From assembly GCA_900766245.1 (NCBI GenBank), contig CAAFUR010000021.1, positions 62,001-126,000 of the forward strand: a stretch of 64,000 nt of DNA, written 5' to 3'. Below the pieces are notes generated by a model. The model saw only the letters and a program-made list of their open reading frames with translations, was not told the DNA's origin and made no database searches. Shown here one piece after another: positions 34,565-43,629 of this stretch. A program made the translations under genes and the position numbers. This DNA comes from Veillonellaceae bacterium. GTDB lineage: Bacteria; Bacillota; Negativicutes; Veillonellales; Veillonellaceae. Position 1 is the first letter of the stretch. Each line of letters begins with the position of its first letter.

Positions 34565-36100
34565 ATGGAACAAAAAGAGATGGTTGTTGTCGTTGACTTT
34601 GGTGGTCAATATAACCAACTGATCGCGCGTCGTGTACGTGAAAATAATGTGTATTGTGAGGTATATCCGTACAATAAAGCATTAGAAAAAATTAAAGAAT
34701 TACAGCCAAAAGGTATCATCTTCACAGGTGGTCCTGCTAGCGTATACGAAGACAATGCTCCCAAAATGGAAGCGGAAGTATTTGAACTTGGCATTCCAGT
34801 ATTGGGTATGTGCTATGGTATGCAATTTATGGCACATACATTAGGTGGTCATGTAACGTCTGCGGAAACACGTGAATTTGGTAAAACTCCAACTCATGTG
34901 GATGTGTCCTCACCATTATTTAAAGGACTTTCAGAAGAAGAAATCGTATGGATGAGCCATGTGGATTATGTGGCAAAAGTGCCAGAAGGTTTCAAAATCG
35001 TGGCACATACAAAAGATTGCCCTGTAGCAGCTATGCAAAACGAAGAGCGTCGTTTATATGCTATGCAATACCATGCAGAAGTATTACATACAGAACATGG
35101 TAAAGAAATGTTGCACAACTTCTTGTATGAAGTATGTGGATGCACAGGCCAATGGACGATGGCAAACTATGCAAAAACTGCTATTGAAGAGATTCGCAAT
35201 ACAGTAGGTGATGGCAAAGTATTATTGGCATTATCTGGTGGTGTGGATAGCTCCGTAGCTGCGGCGTTAATCTCCAAAGCTGTAGGGGACCAATTAACTT
35301 GTATCTTCGTTGACCATGGTTTGATGCGTAAAAACGAAGGTGACGAAGTAGAAGCGGCGTTCAAAGATTCTGGTATGCACTTCATTCGTGTGGATGCAGA
35401 AGAACGTTTCTTAACAAAATTAGCAGGACTTGAAGATCCAGAAGCGAAACGTAAAGCTATCGGCGAAGAATTCATCCGTGTTTTTGAAGATGAAGGCCGT
35501 AAAATTGGTTCCGTTGATTACTTAGCACAAGGTACGATTTATCCAGATGTAATTGAATCCGGTACTGGTGAAGCAGAAGTCATTAAATCTCATCACAATG
35601 TAGGTGGTTTACCTGCAGTAGTGGATTTCAAAGGTTTAATCGAACCACTTCGCAACTTGTTCAAAGACGAAGTTCGTCAATTAGGTGCTGAACTTGGTTT
35701 GGCAGATTACCTAGTATGGCGTCAACCATTCCCAGGACCAGGTCTTGCGATTCGTGTCATGGGTGAAGTGACAAAAGATAAACTGGACATATTGCGTGAT
35801 GCGGACTACATTTTCCGCGATGAAATCGCAAAAGCTGGTTTAGATCGTTCCATTAATCAATACTTTGCTGTGTTGACAAGCACACGCACAGTAGGTGTTA
35901 TGGGTGACTTCCGTACCTATGATTACACATTGGCATTGCGTGGGGTGACAACAACTGACTTTATGACAGCTGATTGGGCGCGTATCCCTTATGAAGTATT
36001 GGATACTATCTCCCGCCGCATCGTGAACGAAGTAAACCACATTAACCGTATCGTGTACGATATTACAAGTAAACCACCAGCAACCATTGAGTGGGAATAA
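34565..36100 (+). CDS. guaA: GMP synthase (glutamine-hydrolysing)
   Basis: A 511-residue GMP synthase converting XMP to GMP. The N-terminal class I glutaminase domain has the catalytic Cys in VLGMCYGMQFM and His-Ala-Glu in YHAEVLHTEHG. The ATP-pyrophosphatase domain has the P-loop ALSGGVDSSVAAALI and the C-terminal dimerisation domain ends KPPATIEWE. I chose ATG 34565, five bases after GGGAGGA. A TATAAT at 34501-34506 is the likely -10; no purine riboswitch fits in the 84-base spacer. Confidence 0.98.
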   Translation: MEQKEMVVVVDFGGQYNQLIARRVRENNVYCEVYPYNKALEKIKELQPKGIIFTGGPASVYEDNAPKMEAEVFELGIPVLGMCYGMQFMAHTLGGHVTSAETREFGKTPTHVDVSSPLFKGLSEEEIVWMSHVDYVAKVPEGFKIVAHTKDCPVAAMQNEERRLYAMQYHAEVLHTEHGKEMLHNFLYEVCGCTGQWTMANYAKTAIEEIRNTVGDGKVLLALSGGVDSSVAAALISKAVGDQLTCIFVDHGLMRKNEGDEVEAAFKDSGMHFIRVDAEERFLTKLAGLEDPEAKRKAIGEEFIRVFEDEGRKIGSVDYLAQGTIYPDVIESGTGEAEVIKSHHNVGGLPAVVDFKGLIEPLRNLFKDEVRQLGAELGLADYLVWRQPFPGPGLAIRVMGEVTKDKLDILRDADYIFRDEIAKAGLDRSINQYFAVLTSTRTVGVMGDFRTYDYTLALRGVTTTDFMTADWARIPYEVLDTISRRIVNEVNHINRIVYDITSKPPATIEWE

Positions 36101-36113
36101 AATAAATAGACTG

Positions 36114-36146
36114 AAAGCCAGTAGAACTTAGGTTTTGCTGGCTTTT
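36114..36146 (+). terminator. Terminator of guaA (left copy of a duplicated terminator)
   Basis: GAAAGCCAGTAGAACTTAGG...TGCTGGCTTTT: stem AAAGCCAG/CTGGCTTT followed by T residues. Nearly the same sequence recurs at 39168-39204. Confidence 0.8.
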
Positions 36147-36386
36147 GTGTTGTATAAATGAGGAATAGTAATGCTAGTAGAAGAAGCTTGTTTTTTATCT
36201 GATAAAGAATTTGATGGTTTGGTTCATAACAAAAATAATTATATTTTATGTTCAAATAAAGTGTGATATGATATAAATAAAAGTTTCAATCTTCTAAGAT
36301 GTGGAATAAGATTTTTATATACTTTTTCTGCTATCAATTGAATTAGTTTCTTATGGGAGCATACTTATAAATAGGGAGAGAGCAGT

Positions 36387-37343
36387 GTGTATAGTAAGAT
36401 AATAAAACGATTAATACGGTCGCTGTACTTTTGTGCATTGTGGATATGTTTGTGTATGGTGTTGGGATGTGGCTTTTCAGCTAAAAGTAGTGCTGAAACG
36501 GAAGGCAAAATAGAGGGCGCTTCATATCATCTGGAGCATGATAGAATGTCTATGGGGGAAGCTGGGAATAAATTAAATGTTATTGAAAAAGACATACAGC
36601 TGTTCCCTTATGAATCTATATACGTAGGATACCATAATGAGTCCATTGTGAAACAATCTAGGCCTGTTCGTGCAGCTAGTATGATTAAAGTATATATATT
36701 AGGATATCTATTTGAAGAAATAGAAGCAGGTCATATTAATCTAGATGAAACTATAGAATTAGAAGAATCTGATAAAGTTGGTGGTGCTGGAGTATTGTCT
36801 GGTTACGCGGTAGGTACAAAATTGACTGTTGATGAATTAGCGAAGTTAATGATTACAGTTAGCGATAACTCTGCAACCAACATACTAATACGTCGCCTTG
36901 GAATTGAATCGATTAACCAATACATCGTGAAAAATGGATTCATGGATACGAAATTACAACGATATATGATGGATTTAGAAGCTATTCAGCAAGGACGTGA
37001 AAATTATACATCAGCTAAAGATTTGGGGAACTGGTTTATGAATTTATTAGAAGGAAAAGGAATGTCAAGCTCTTCTAGAGAGAAAATGTTGATGTACTTG
37101 TTGGGTCAAACAGATACTGAAACATTTAATGAGGCGTTATCCAATCGGCTTATTGCACATAAAACGGGAGAACTTGCTGGAGTGTATCATGATGGCGGTA
37201 TTATCTTTCAGAGCCAAAACTATAAAAAAGAGGAGGCCTATATACTTATAACACTCAGTGATTCTTACGAATCAAGAGAATCGGAAGTGTATCATTTCAA
37301 GAATATAGCTAAATATATAGACAATATGCTGTTTGAACGATAA
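36387..37343 (+). CDS. Class A beta-lactamase-like serine hydrolase lipoprotein
   Basis: A 318-residue serine hydrolase of the beta-lactamase/penicillin-binding fold. It has a hydrophobic signal with lipobox VLGC at about residue 27, SxxK as SMIK at Ser98, SDN at 159-161 and KTG at 259-261. The omega-loop region reads MMDLEAIQQGRENYTSA, unlike the ExxLN of true class A beta-lactamases, so it is more likely a wall-related serine hydrolase than a resistance enzyme. It begins with GTG after GGGAGAG. AT-rich, and first gene of the islet between the two duplicated terminators. Confidence 0.8.
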   Translation: MYSKIIKRLIRSLYFCALWICLCMVLGCGFSAKSSAETEGKIEGASYHLEHDRMSMGEAGNKLNVIEKDIQLFPYESIYVGYHNESIVKQSRPVRAASMIKVYILGYLFEEIEAGHINLDETIELEESDKVGGAGVLSGYAVGTKLTVDELAKLMITVSDNSATNILIRRLGIESINQYIVKNGFMDTKLQRYMMDLEAIQQGRENYTSAKDLGNWFMNLLEGKGMSSSSREKMLMYLLGQTDTETFNEALSNRLIAHKTGELAGVYHDGGIIFQSQNYKKEEAYILITLSDSYESRESEVYHFKNIAKYIDNMLFER

Positions 37344-37417
37344 GTTTGTATTACTATTTGTGAAAATGGTAGGTGCATCATAAGTTAATAATATTGACAT
37401 TATATTAAGGAGGAACT

Positions 37418-38227
37418 ATGAAAGTTTGTGGATCATGTCAAGCAACAAATAAAGATACTTCTAAATTTTGTAATTCTTGTGGAACTATCCTAGAGAATAC
37501 TTGTGAAAAGTGTGGTGAAAGTGTACCATCAACATCACAGTTTTGCCATAATTGTGGTACGGCAATCTCAAATAATCAGAGAGTTAACAATTCTAGTCAA
37601 ATAATAGACGGGCCTCAAATTATGACAGGCTTAGGTGTGCAACAATTAGGGGATTCTAATGATGTTAAAAATAAAGATGGGTTTCATAAAATATTAAAAG
37701 TGGTTGGCCTAGTCTATGCACTCGTAATTGCAGGAATTGTGGGATGGTATTTTTTATCTGATGATATAGAATATTCTGGTTCTAAAATGTCACCAGAAAT
37801 CACTGCCAATGAGGCAAAGGTTACAGAGAACAATGGACAGGATAAAGCTGTTGAGGCACAGAAAAAACAAGCACAAAATGTAAAAGAAACACAACAAGCA
37901 GCAGTCAATCGATTGATGGAGTTTGAATCTGTACTGAAATCTATGGCAGATGATATTAATGCTGGCTCTATTACTCCAGCTATGGCAACTGGTTCATTTA
38001 GAACGAATAAAGTTCAACAAATAACAATAGATAATGAAACGTTAAATAAGTTAGATAACGCGAGCCGTACAGGAATTCAAGATATGAATAATCTTCAAAA
38101 GGAACGTATGAATGCTATGTTTGATGGATTACGAGGAAATACAAGCCGCTATGCAGATGGTGGTAAGATGTATGATTTGTTCTACTCTAAATTAAACCAA
38201 TACAAATCTACTTATGGATTGCAATAG
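37418..38227 (+). CDS. Double zinc-ribbon single-pass membrane protein
   Basis: A 269-residue protein. Two zinc ribbons lie at the N-terminus (CGSC...CNSC at residues 3-22 and CEKC...CHNC at 29-48). One membrane helix follows (VVGLVYALVIAGIVGWYFL, about 103-121), then an extracytoplasmic, helical, glutamine- and lysine-rich domain of about 150 residues with no family I recognise. Cytoplasmic zinc ribbons with an outside domain suggest signal sensing or assembly, but no function is known. It precedes the LppM-like gene by 11 bases, so they are co-transcribed. Confidence 0.75.
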   Translation: MKVCGSCQATNKDTSKFCNSCGTILENTCEKCGESVPSTSQFCHNCGTAISNNQRVNNSSQIIDGPQIMTGLGVQQLGDSNDVKNKDGFHKILKVVGLVYALVIAGIVGWYFLSDDIEYSGSKMSPEITANEAKVTENNGQDKAVEAQKKQAQNVKETQQAAVNRLMEFESVLKSMADDINAGSITPAMATGSFRTNKVQQITIDNETLNKLDNASRTGIQDMNNLQKERMNAMFDGLRGNTSRYADGGKMYDLFYSKLNQYKSTYGLQ

Positions 38228-38238
38228 GAGGTAAACAG

Positions 38239-39078
38239 ATGAATGTGATAAAGACGATAACTACGGCTACATTGGGAGTATGCTTGTTATTAGTATCTGG
38301 TTGCTTTAAAGCTGAAGTTGGAACGACTATACGACCAGATGGTTCTATTCATGAACGTATTGAGATGGGAGTAGATCCTGCACTGGCTAGTATGGCTTCT
38401 GAATCGGGAAAAACATCATTTGATTCAGAACGTAAAGATTTGGCTAAAAAAGGATATACGATTAAAGATACAGGAAATAATGGATTTGTAGCTGAAAAGG
38501 ATTCTCCTAATATTCAAACTCTTGTTCATTCTGGAGCGAAATTATTTAATCCTGAAGAAGATAATAAAGGTGTAAAATATCGTAAAGGATTTTTTTATGA
38601 TACCTATAGTTTTGACTTAGTATTACCTAAAGATGAGAGTAAAAATAATACTAAACAACCTGATGATATGGCTAAACAAATTATGAATTCTGCACAAACG
38701 CATTATTCGTTAAATTTACCAGAACCACCTATTCGGACAAATTCTCAGGATATATCCAATGAAAATAAAACTTTGCGGTGGAATTTAATTGAGAATATTG
38801 TGTATGGAACGCCAATACCTATCCAAGCTGATTTCCTAATCCATCATGAAAAAAATATTAAGTTAGTTCAATACTTAGGAATAGCATTTTCAGTTGGAGC
38901 ATTGGGCTTATTCGGTATCGGTATATATCGTCGTCAAATTGATGGAAAGCCTTTTCTTATTGCTGGTGGGATTGCTTGTGTAGCTATCGCTATTGCAGGT
39001 GCAGCCTTATATAATGATTATACACATCCACCAGTATTAACAGATGCGGACCGAATTGTATCAACTAGTTCAAAATAA
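38239..39078 (+). CDS. LppM-like lipoprotein with C-terminal membrane segments
   Basis: A 279-residue lipoprotein: signal with lipobox VSGC at about residue 22, then a domain opening FKAEVGTTIRPDGSIHERIEM, which resembles the LppM/DUF3153 family, and near the C-terminus two membrane segments (VQYLGIAFSVGALGLFGIGIY and PFLIAGGIACVAIAIAGAALY). The anchored-at-both-ends layout is typical of that family, whose role is not established. It is the last gene of the islet, directly followed by the right terminator copy. Confidence 0.7.
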   Translation: MNVIKTITTATLGVCLLLVSGCFKAEVGTTIRPDGSIHERIEMGVDPALASMASESGKTSFDSERKDLAKKGYTIKDTGNNGFVAEKDSPNIQTLVHSGAKLFNPEEDNKGVKYRKGFFYDTYSFDLVLPKDESKNNTKQPDDMAKQIMNSAQTHYSLNLPEPPIRTNSQDISNENKTLRWNLIENIVYGTPIPIQADFLIHHEKNIKLVQYLGIAFSVGALGLFGIGIYRRQIDGKPFLIAGGIACVAIAIAGAALYNDYTHPPVLTDADRIVSTSSK

Positions 39079-39167
39079 ATATAGTGGAGTTATATGGACA
39101 GTATCTCTAGGTATCAACCTTATATAACTAACTTAAACATTTATTATATAGCTAAAATAAACATAGT

Positions 39168-39204
39168 GAAAGCCAGCAGAACTTAGGAACTGCTGGCTTT
39201 TTTA
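39168..39204 (+). terminator. Terminator after the islet (right copy of a duplicated terminator)
   Basis: GAAAGCCAGCAGAACTTAGGAACTGCTGGCTTTTTTT: a 12-base stem with a T-tract. It shares AACTTAGG and both arms with the guaA terminator at 36114-36146. Confidence 0.85.
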
Positions 39205-39224
39205 TTTATAATCTCTTTAAAGTA

Positions 39225-39233
39225 TGTTACAAT
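39225..39233 (+). promoter_or_regulatory. Extended -10 promoter of the mreB cluster
   Basis: TGTTACAAT (TGn plus TACAAT at 39228-39233), 37 bases before the mreB ATG; the -35 is weak. Confidence 0.5.
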
Positions 39234-39269
39234 TAATAGAATACGGAATTCTTTATAAGGAGAGGTTCG

Positions 39270-40304
39270 ATGAAATTATTTTCTTCATTAGGAAGAGATT
39301 TAGGAATAGATATTGGTACCTTTCACACGCATATTTTTGTGGAAGGTCGAGGGGTGGTTGTATCGGAACCATCTATAGTGGCAACGGATGCAAAACAAGA
39401 GAATATCGTTACTATTGGAGAAGATGCGCAGCGCTTGTTGTTGCGCAATCCGGAAACATTAGCACCTATGAGTCCTCTGAAAGAGGGCTTTATTGTGGAT
39501 TATCGTATAGTGTTGTCCATGTTAAAGTATTTTATGAACAAAGCGTCCAAGGCGGTTCGTAGATCTCGTGTCGTCATGGCAGTGCCTTGTGGGATTACTG
39601 ATGTAGAGCGAAGAGCCATGACGGATGCCATTATTCAGGCAGGTGCTCGGGAAGCGTATTTGCTGGAAAGTCCAGTAGCAGCAGCGATTGGTGCAGGGCT
39701 TCCTATTTTTGAGGCTCGTGGTAGTATGGCTGTCGATATCGGTGGCAGTACTACGGATGTAGCTATTTTATCAATGGGTGGTAAAGTAGCGAGCCACACA
39801 TCACGGATTGGTGGTAATGAATTAAACGAAGCCATTTACCATTATATACGTAATGAGTTTTCTATTATGGTATCCGATGAGACAGTGGAAGACATTAAGC
39901 AAACTCTAGGTTGTGCTGTTCCGCCATCTATCGAAGGAGAATACACCATCGTAGGTCGTCACTCTGAAACGGGACTCACCAAACGCTGTATGATTCGTAA
40001 AAGTGAAGTCTATGAAATTTTGCGACAACCTATTGCAGATATGGTAGCGGTTATGCGCAGTATTTTGGAAAAAACACCACCTGAATTAGTGGCAGATATT
40101 ATGGAAAGCGGCATGCTCCTTACGGGAGGTACATCCTTACTTGAAGGGTTAGACCGCCACATCCAAGAGGAACTAGGTATTCCTGTACGCATTGCAGATA
40201 CGCCAGGCGATACGGTGGCACTTGGTTTAGGTAGAGCTGCCGCGGATGTACAACGCTTAGAGCGATTATTAGTGGCTAGTAAATTACGAAAGGGGCGATC
40301 TTAA
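39270..40304 (+). CDS. mreB: Rod shape-determining protein MreB
   Basis: A 344-residue bacterial actin that organises lateral wall synthesis. The actin-fold nucleotide motifs are DLGIDIGTFHTHIF (phosphate 1), VDIGGSTTDVAIL (phosphate 2) and LLTGGTSLLEGLD (adenosine). It heads the mreB-mreC-mreD-mrdA-rodA operon, each gene overlapping or within 13 bases of the next. The usual GTANT in phosphate 1 is GTFHT here, a modest departure. Veillonella-type cells are cocci, so retention of the whole elongation set is notable. Confidence 0.94.
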   Translation: MKLFSSLGRDLGIDIGTFHTHIFVEGRGVVVSEPSIVATDAKQENIVTIGEDAQRLLLRNPETLAPMSPLKEGFIVDYRIVLSMLKYFMNKASKAVRRSRVVMAVPCGITDVERRAMTDAIIQAGAREAYLLESPVAAAIGAGLPIFEARGSMAVDIGGSTTDVAILSMGGKVASHTSRIGGNELNEAIYHYIRNEFSIMVSDETVEDIKQTLGCAVPPSIEGEYTIVGRHSETGLTKRCMIRKSEVYEILRQPIADMVAVMRSILEKTPPELVADIMESGMLLTGGTSLLEGLDRHIQEELGIPVRIADTPGDTVALGLGRAAADVQRLERLLVASKLRKGRS

Positions 40305-41221
40305 TGCAACAATCTGAACGAAAATGGTTGACTATGATCGTAATCCTTTGTGCCATATTAGGAATTTTTGGGTACGTGTGGAAGCAAAGAACGCAAGTTC
40401 CTGTAGTAACAGTAACTCTAGAAAATTTGATGGCACCTTTTACTTATGGAGCTAGTCGTTTCTTAGAAGGAATACATACGGGGATAGCGATTATTGATGA
40501 TGGTATTCTACGTGTGAAAGATATGTCTGATATAGAGGAACGTAATGCAGAATTAGAGCAAAAGCAAGTGGCCTATGATGAATTGGTAGCAGAGAATATT
40601 CGTTTACGCCAATTGTTACAATTTAAAGGAGAACAACCTCAATTTGCGTTATTAGCAGCCTCTGTAGTAACTCGTGATAGAGGAGCCTGGACAGATACTT
40701 TCACTATTAGCAGAGGCAGTGCAGATGGAGTAGTGCCGAATATGGCGGTCATTGCTCCGCGCGGTGTAGTAGGTTTTGTATCTGATGTGTACGAACATTC
40801 TGCACGGGTGCAAAGTATATTAGATCCACGATCGGCGACGGGAGTTATCGTACAACGACCAGAGTCTAGAATTGCATCCATACTGAAGGGCAATGGCAAT
40901 CGCCCTATGGAACCACAAATGGTGAATATCGCTTTAAATGGTGACGTTCTGAAAGGTGATACCATCGTGACCTCGGGTTTTGGAGGTATGTATCCGAAAG
41001 GGTTATTACTGGGCCATGTGAAGGACATTGTTACCGATGAAGAAGGATTTGTGAAACATGCTGTCATCGAACCTACAGTGGACTTTCAAAGTTTAGAAGA
41101 AGTATTCGTAATTGTATCATCATCCATTGCACGACCAGAAGCGCCAAAATTAGAGCCAAAATTGATTCCTCGTACGCAGCGAGATCAAGTAGAAGGGGCT
41201 AAAGGGACGGTGCAACAATGA
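40304..41221 (+). CDS. mreC: Rod shape-determining protein MreC
   Basis: A 305-residue MreC: a short cytoplasmic start, one membrane helix (about 9-25), a coiled coil (about 65-105; ERNAELEQKQVAYDELVAENIRLRQLLQF) and the beta-rich extracytoplasmic domain (PRGVVGFVSDVYEHSARVQSILDP). It connects MreB/MreD with PBP2 and RodA. The start overlaps the mreB stop by one base. Confidence 0.95.
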   Translation: MQQSERKWLTMIVILCAILGIFGYVWKQRTQVPVVTVTLENLMAPFTYGASRFLEGIHTGIAIIDDGILRVKDMSDIEERNAELEQKQVAYDELVAENIRLRQLLQFKGEQPQFALLAASVVTRDRGAWTDTFTISRGSADGVVPNMAVIAPRGVVGFVSDVYEHSARVQSILDPRSATGVIVQRPESRIASILKGNGNRPMEPQMVNIALNGDVLKGDTIVTSGFGGMYPKGLLLGHVKDIVTDEEGFVKHAVIEPTVDFQSLEEVFVIVSSSIARPEAPKLEPKLIPRTQRDQVEGAKGTVQQ

Positions 41222-41709
41222 AACGATGTGCTTGGACATTGATGGTATTAGGCGTTATTATTATCCAATCCTTAGTGGTGCCTAGATGGTTTTCCTATTC
41301 GTGGGCGCCGCATCTATTATTAGATATTGCGTTGGTAGTGACCATATTGAAAGGCCGGTCTCATGGCATGATGCTAGCCGTTGTAGGTGGTATCGTTCAA
41401 GACGTGATGATCGGAAACTATTTTGGATTACATGTGGTATCCTATGCGATGGTAAGTTATATGTTAGGCTCTATGCAAGGCACTGTGTATGAAGAACAAT
41501 GGTACGCCACAGCTTGGTGGATTGGACTAGGAGCGGCGTTAGTGATGCTAGTGCAAATAGGCTTACTGTGGATTGTGCAGGAGCCTATCATATTGACTAC
41601 CTATATTTGGAATCATGGCATTCCTTCGATAGGTATTGATGCCTTAGTGGGAATCTTAGTGCATAAACTAGTATGGCGCTGGGAAGAAAAAGATGAATAC
41701 ATGTGGTAG
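41218..41709 (+). CDS. mreD: Rod shape-determining protein MreD
   Basis: A 163-residue, highly hydrophobic protein with about five membrane segments and the MreD pattern (PHLLLDIALVVTILKGRSHGMMLAVVGGIVQDV). It overlaps mreC by four bases (ATGA). It acts with MreC as activator or scaffold of the elongasome. The call rests on position as much as sequence, as MreD is poorly conserved. Confidence 0.92.
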   Translation: MKRCAWTLMVLGVIIIQSLVVPRWFSYSWAPHLLLDIALVVTILKGRSHGMMLAVVGGIVQDVMIGNYFGLHVVSYAMVSYMLGSMQGTVYEEQWYATAWWIGLGAALVMLVQIGLLWIVQEPIILTTYIWNHGIPSIGIDALVGILVHKLVWRWEEKDEYMW

Positions 41710-41721
41710 AAAGGAGAGACT

Positions 41722-43620
41722 ATGTTAAAAGCACTATATAAAAAGAAAAAAACTACACGCTTTGATGTGTTGTTAACTATAGTCATCCTCGTTTTTGCTG
41801 TTTTATTAGGACGTGTATTTTACTTACAAGCTATTGAAGGTGATTATTACCGTGGAAAAGCAGAGGGGAACCGGTTACGTATCTTATCTATGACGGCTAC
41901 TAGAGGGTTGATGTATGATCGAAATGGTCAAATTATCGTCGGCTCACGACCTGCTTATATGGTATCTATGTTGCCAACTGGAAAACAGGCAGATCCAAAA
42001 GTGTTAGAACAATTGGCTACTTATTTGCAAGTGCCAGTGAAAACCTTAGCAGATAAAATAGAAGCTCATAAAGGTGGCTATGAACCAATTCGATTAGCTA
42101 GTGATGTAACCTTAGATAAGGTCACAAAAATTGAAGAACATCGTCATGAATTACCTGGTATTACGGTAGATGTAGAGCCACTTCGCTATTATCCTCATGA
42201 TGCGATGGCATCCCAATTATTGGGCTATGTAGGGGAAGTCAGTGAAGATGAGCTGGCGGAAGCGAAACAAGCAGAGCTAGATGGAACGCATACGGGTGGA
42301 ACCATAGGTCCTGGTACGATTTTAGGTCGTTCTGGACTAGAGAAAATGTACGATTCTGTGCTACGCGGTGTGGACGGTGGTCGCCAAGTAGAGGTTGATG
42401 CCAGTGGACGTCCTGTGGAAGAAGTAGGGCGTAAGCATACTATACCAGGTCGAAATATTCATTTAACCATTGACTTAAATCTACAAAAAGTGGCTGAAAA
42501 AGCTGTCTATGACCAATTAGCAGTGCTCAGAAACCAAGGTATTCCTGCGAAGGGAGCTGCTGTAGTGGCCCTAGATCCTAATACAGGGGCGGTCCTCGCC
42601 ATGGTTAGTGCGCCAGGATTCAATCCAAATTGGTTTGCCAAAGGGATTACCACAGAACAATGGAATCAGTTAAATACAGATGCGAATCATCCTTTTGAAA
42701 ATAAAGTTGTGACCGGTGAATATCCTCCAGGGTCCCCTTTCAAAATTATTACGGGTGCAGCGGCCTTAGAATTGAAAAAGGTAACTCCTAATGAAATGAT
42801 TTATGACAGTGGTAAACACTGGTTAATCGATAAGCGAAATGCAGAAGGAGAGGCATTAGGCTGGCTGGATTTCAATAAAGCTTTGGCGAAGTCAGATAAT
42901 GTGTATTTCTATGAAATGGGGAATCGCTTAGGCATTGATAATATCGATAAATATGCGAAGATTTTTGGGCTTGGTGAAAAGACGGGGATCAAGTTATATG
43001 ATGAAGGCAGTGGTAATATTGCTAGCCCAGAATACAAACGAAAAGTATTTAATCAGGATTGGTACTTAGGGGAAACCTTCGATGCCGCTATAGGACAGTC
43101 TTTCACATTGGTGACACCTATACAAATGGCGGTGGTTATGTCGGAAATTGCCAACGGAGGGATTCGCTATCAACCGTATGTAGTGAGTCGTATCGATAAT
43201 GCTGATGGAACGCCAGAAGAGATTTTTGGGCCTAAGAAATTAGGAGTCTTGCAAGTATCGAAGGCTGTGATGGATATTGTTCGCAATGGTCTTAGAGACG
43301 TAACCTTGGAAGGTGGTACGGCAGGGGAAATTTTTAAAGGCTTATCCTTAGCCGTAGCTGGTAAAACGGGGACGGCGGAAAATGCTACTGGCCGTGACCA
43401 TGGTTGGTTCGTTGCTTATGCGCCGTACGACAAGCCTCGTATCGTTGTAGTAGCGTTGGTGGAACAAGGTGGATTTGGTGCTATTTCTGCAGGATCCATT
43501 GTACGTCCTATTTTGGAAGAATACTTTCACATTCCTAAGCCGGTCGTAGCTCCAATGAATGATAAGAAAGAGGATGCTAAAAAAGAGACAAACTCTGGAA
43601 AAGAACAAAAGGTAGACTAG
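41722..43620 (+). CDS. mrdA: Penicillin-binding protein 2 (elongation transpeptidase)
   Basis: A 632-residue class B PBP. It has one N-terminal membrane helix (about 17-36), the PBP dimerisation domain (TRGLMYDRNGQIIVGSRPAYMVSM) and a transpeptidase domain with SxxK as SPFK in PPGSPFKIITG at about residues 334-344, SDN in AKSDNVYFYEMG and KTG in VAGKTGTAEN. The extended N-terminal region and neighbours mreBCD-rodA mark it as the elongation PBP2 rather than the septal one. It ends in a lysine-rich tail. Confidence 0.95.
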   Translation: MLKALYKKKKTTRFDVLLTIVILVFAVLLGRVFYLQAIEGDYYRGKAEGNRLRILSMTATRGLMYDRNGQIIVGSRPAYMVSMLPTGKQADPKVLEQLATYLQVPVKTLADKIEAHKGGYEPIRLASDVTLDKVTKIEEHRHELPGITVDVEPLRYYPHDAMASQLLGYVGEVSEDELAEAKQAELDGTHTGGTIGPGTILGRSGLEKMYDSVLRGVDGGRQVEVDASGRPVEEVGRKHTIPGRNIHLTIDLNLQKVAEKAVYDQLAVLRNQGIPAKGAAVVALDPNTGAVLAMVSAPGFNPNWFAKGITTEQWNQLNTDANHPFENKVVTGEYPPGSPFKIITGAAALELKKVTPNEMIYDSGKHWLIDKRNAEGEALGWLDFNKALAKSDNVYFYEMGNRLGIDNIDKYAKIFGLGEKTGIKLYDEGSGNIASPEYKRKVFNQDWYLGETFDAAIGQSFTLVTPIQMAVVMSEIANGGIRYQPYVVSRIDNADGTPEEIFGPKKLGVLQVSKAVMDIVRNGLRDVTLEGGTAGEIFKGLSLAVAGKTGTAENATGRDHGWFVAYAPYDKPRIVVVALVEQGGFGAISAGSIVRPILEEYFHIPKPVVAPMNDKKEDAKKETNSGKEQKVD

Positions 43621-43629
43621 GAGTATACT

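Noticed and set aside
36387..37343. Acquired class A beta-lactamase resistance gene
   Set aside because: The fold motifs are present, but the general-base ExxLN is missing and the sequence looks like the broader serine-hydrolase group, so a resistance role is not supported.
39224..39562. A 112-codon plus-strand open frame overlapping the start of mreB
   Set aside because: It is in another frame of a clear mreB gene and lacks a ribosome site.
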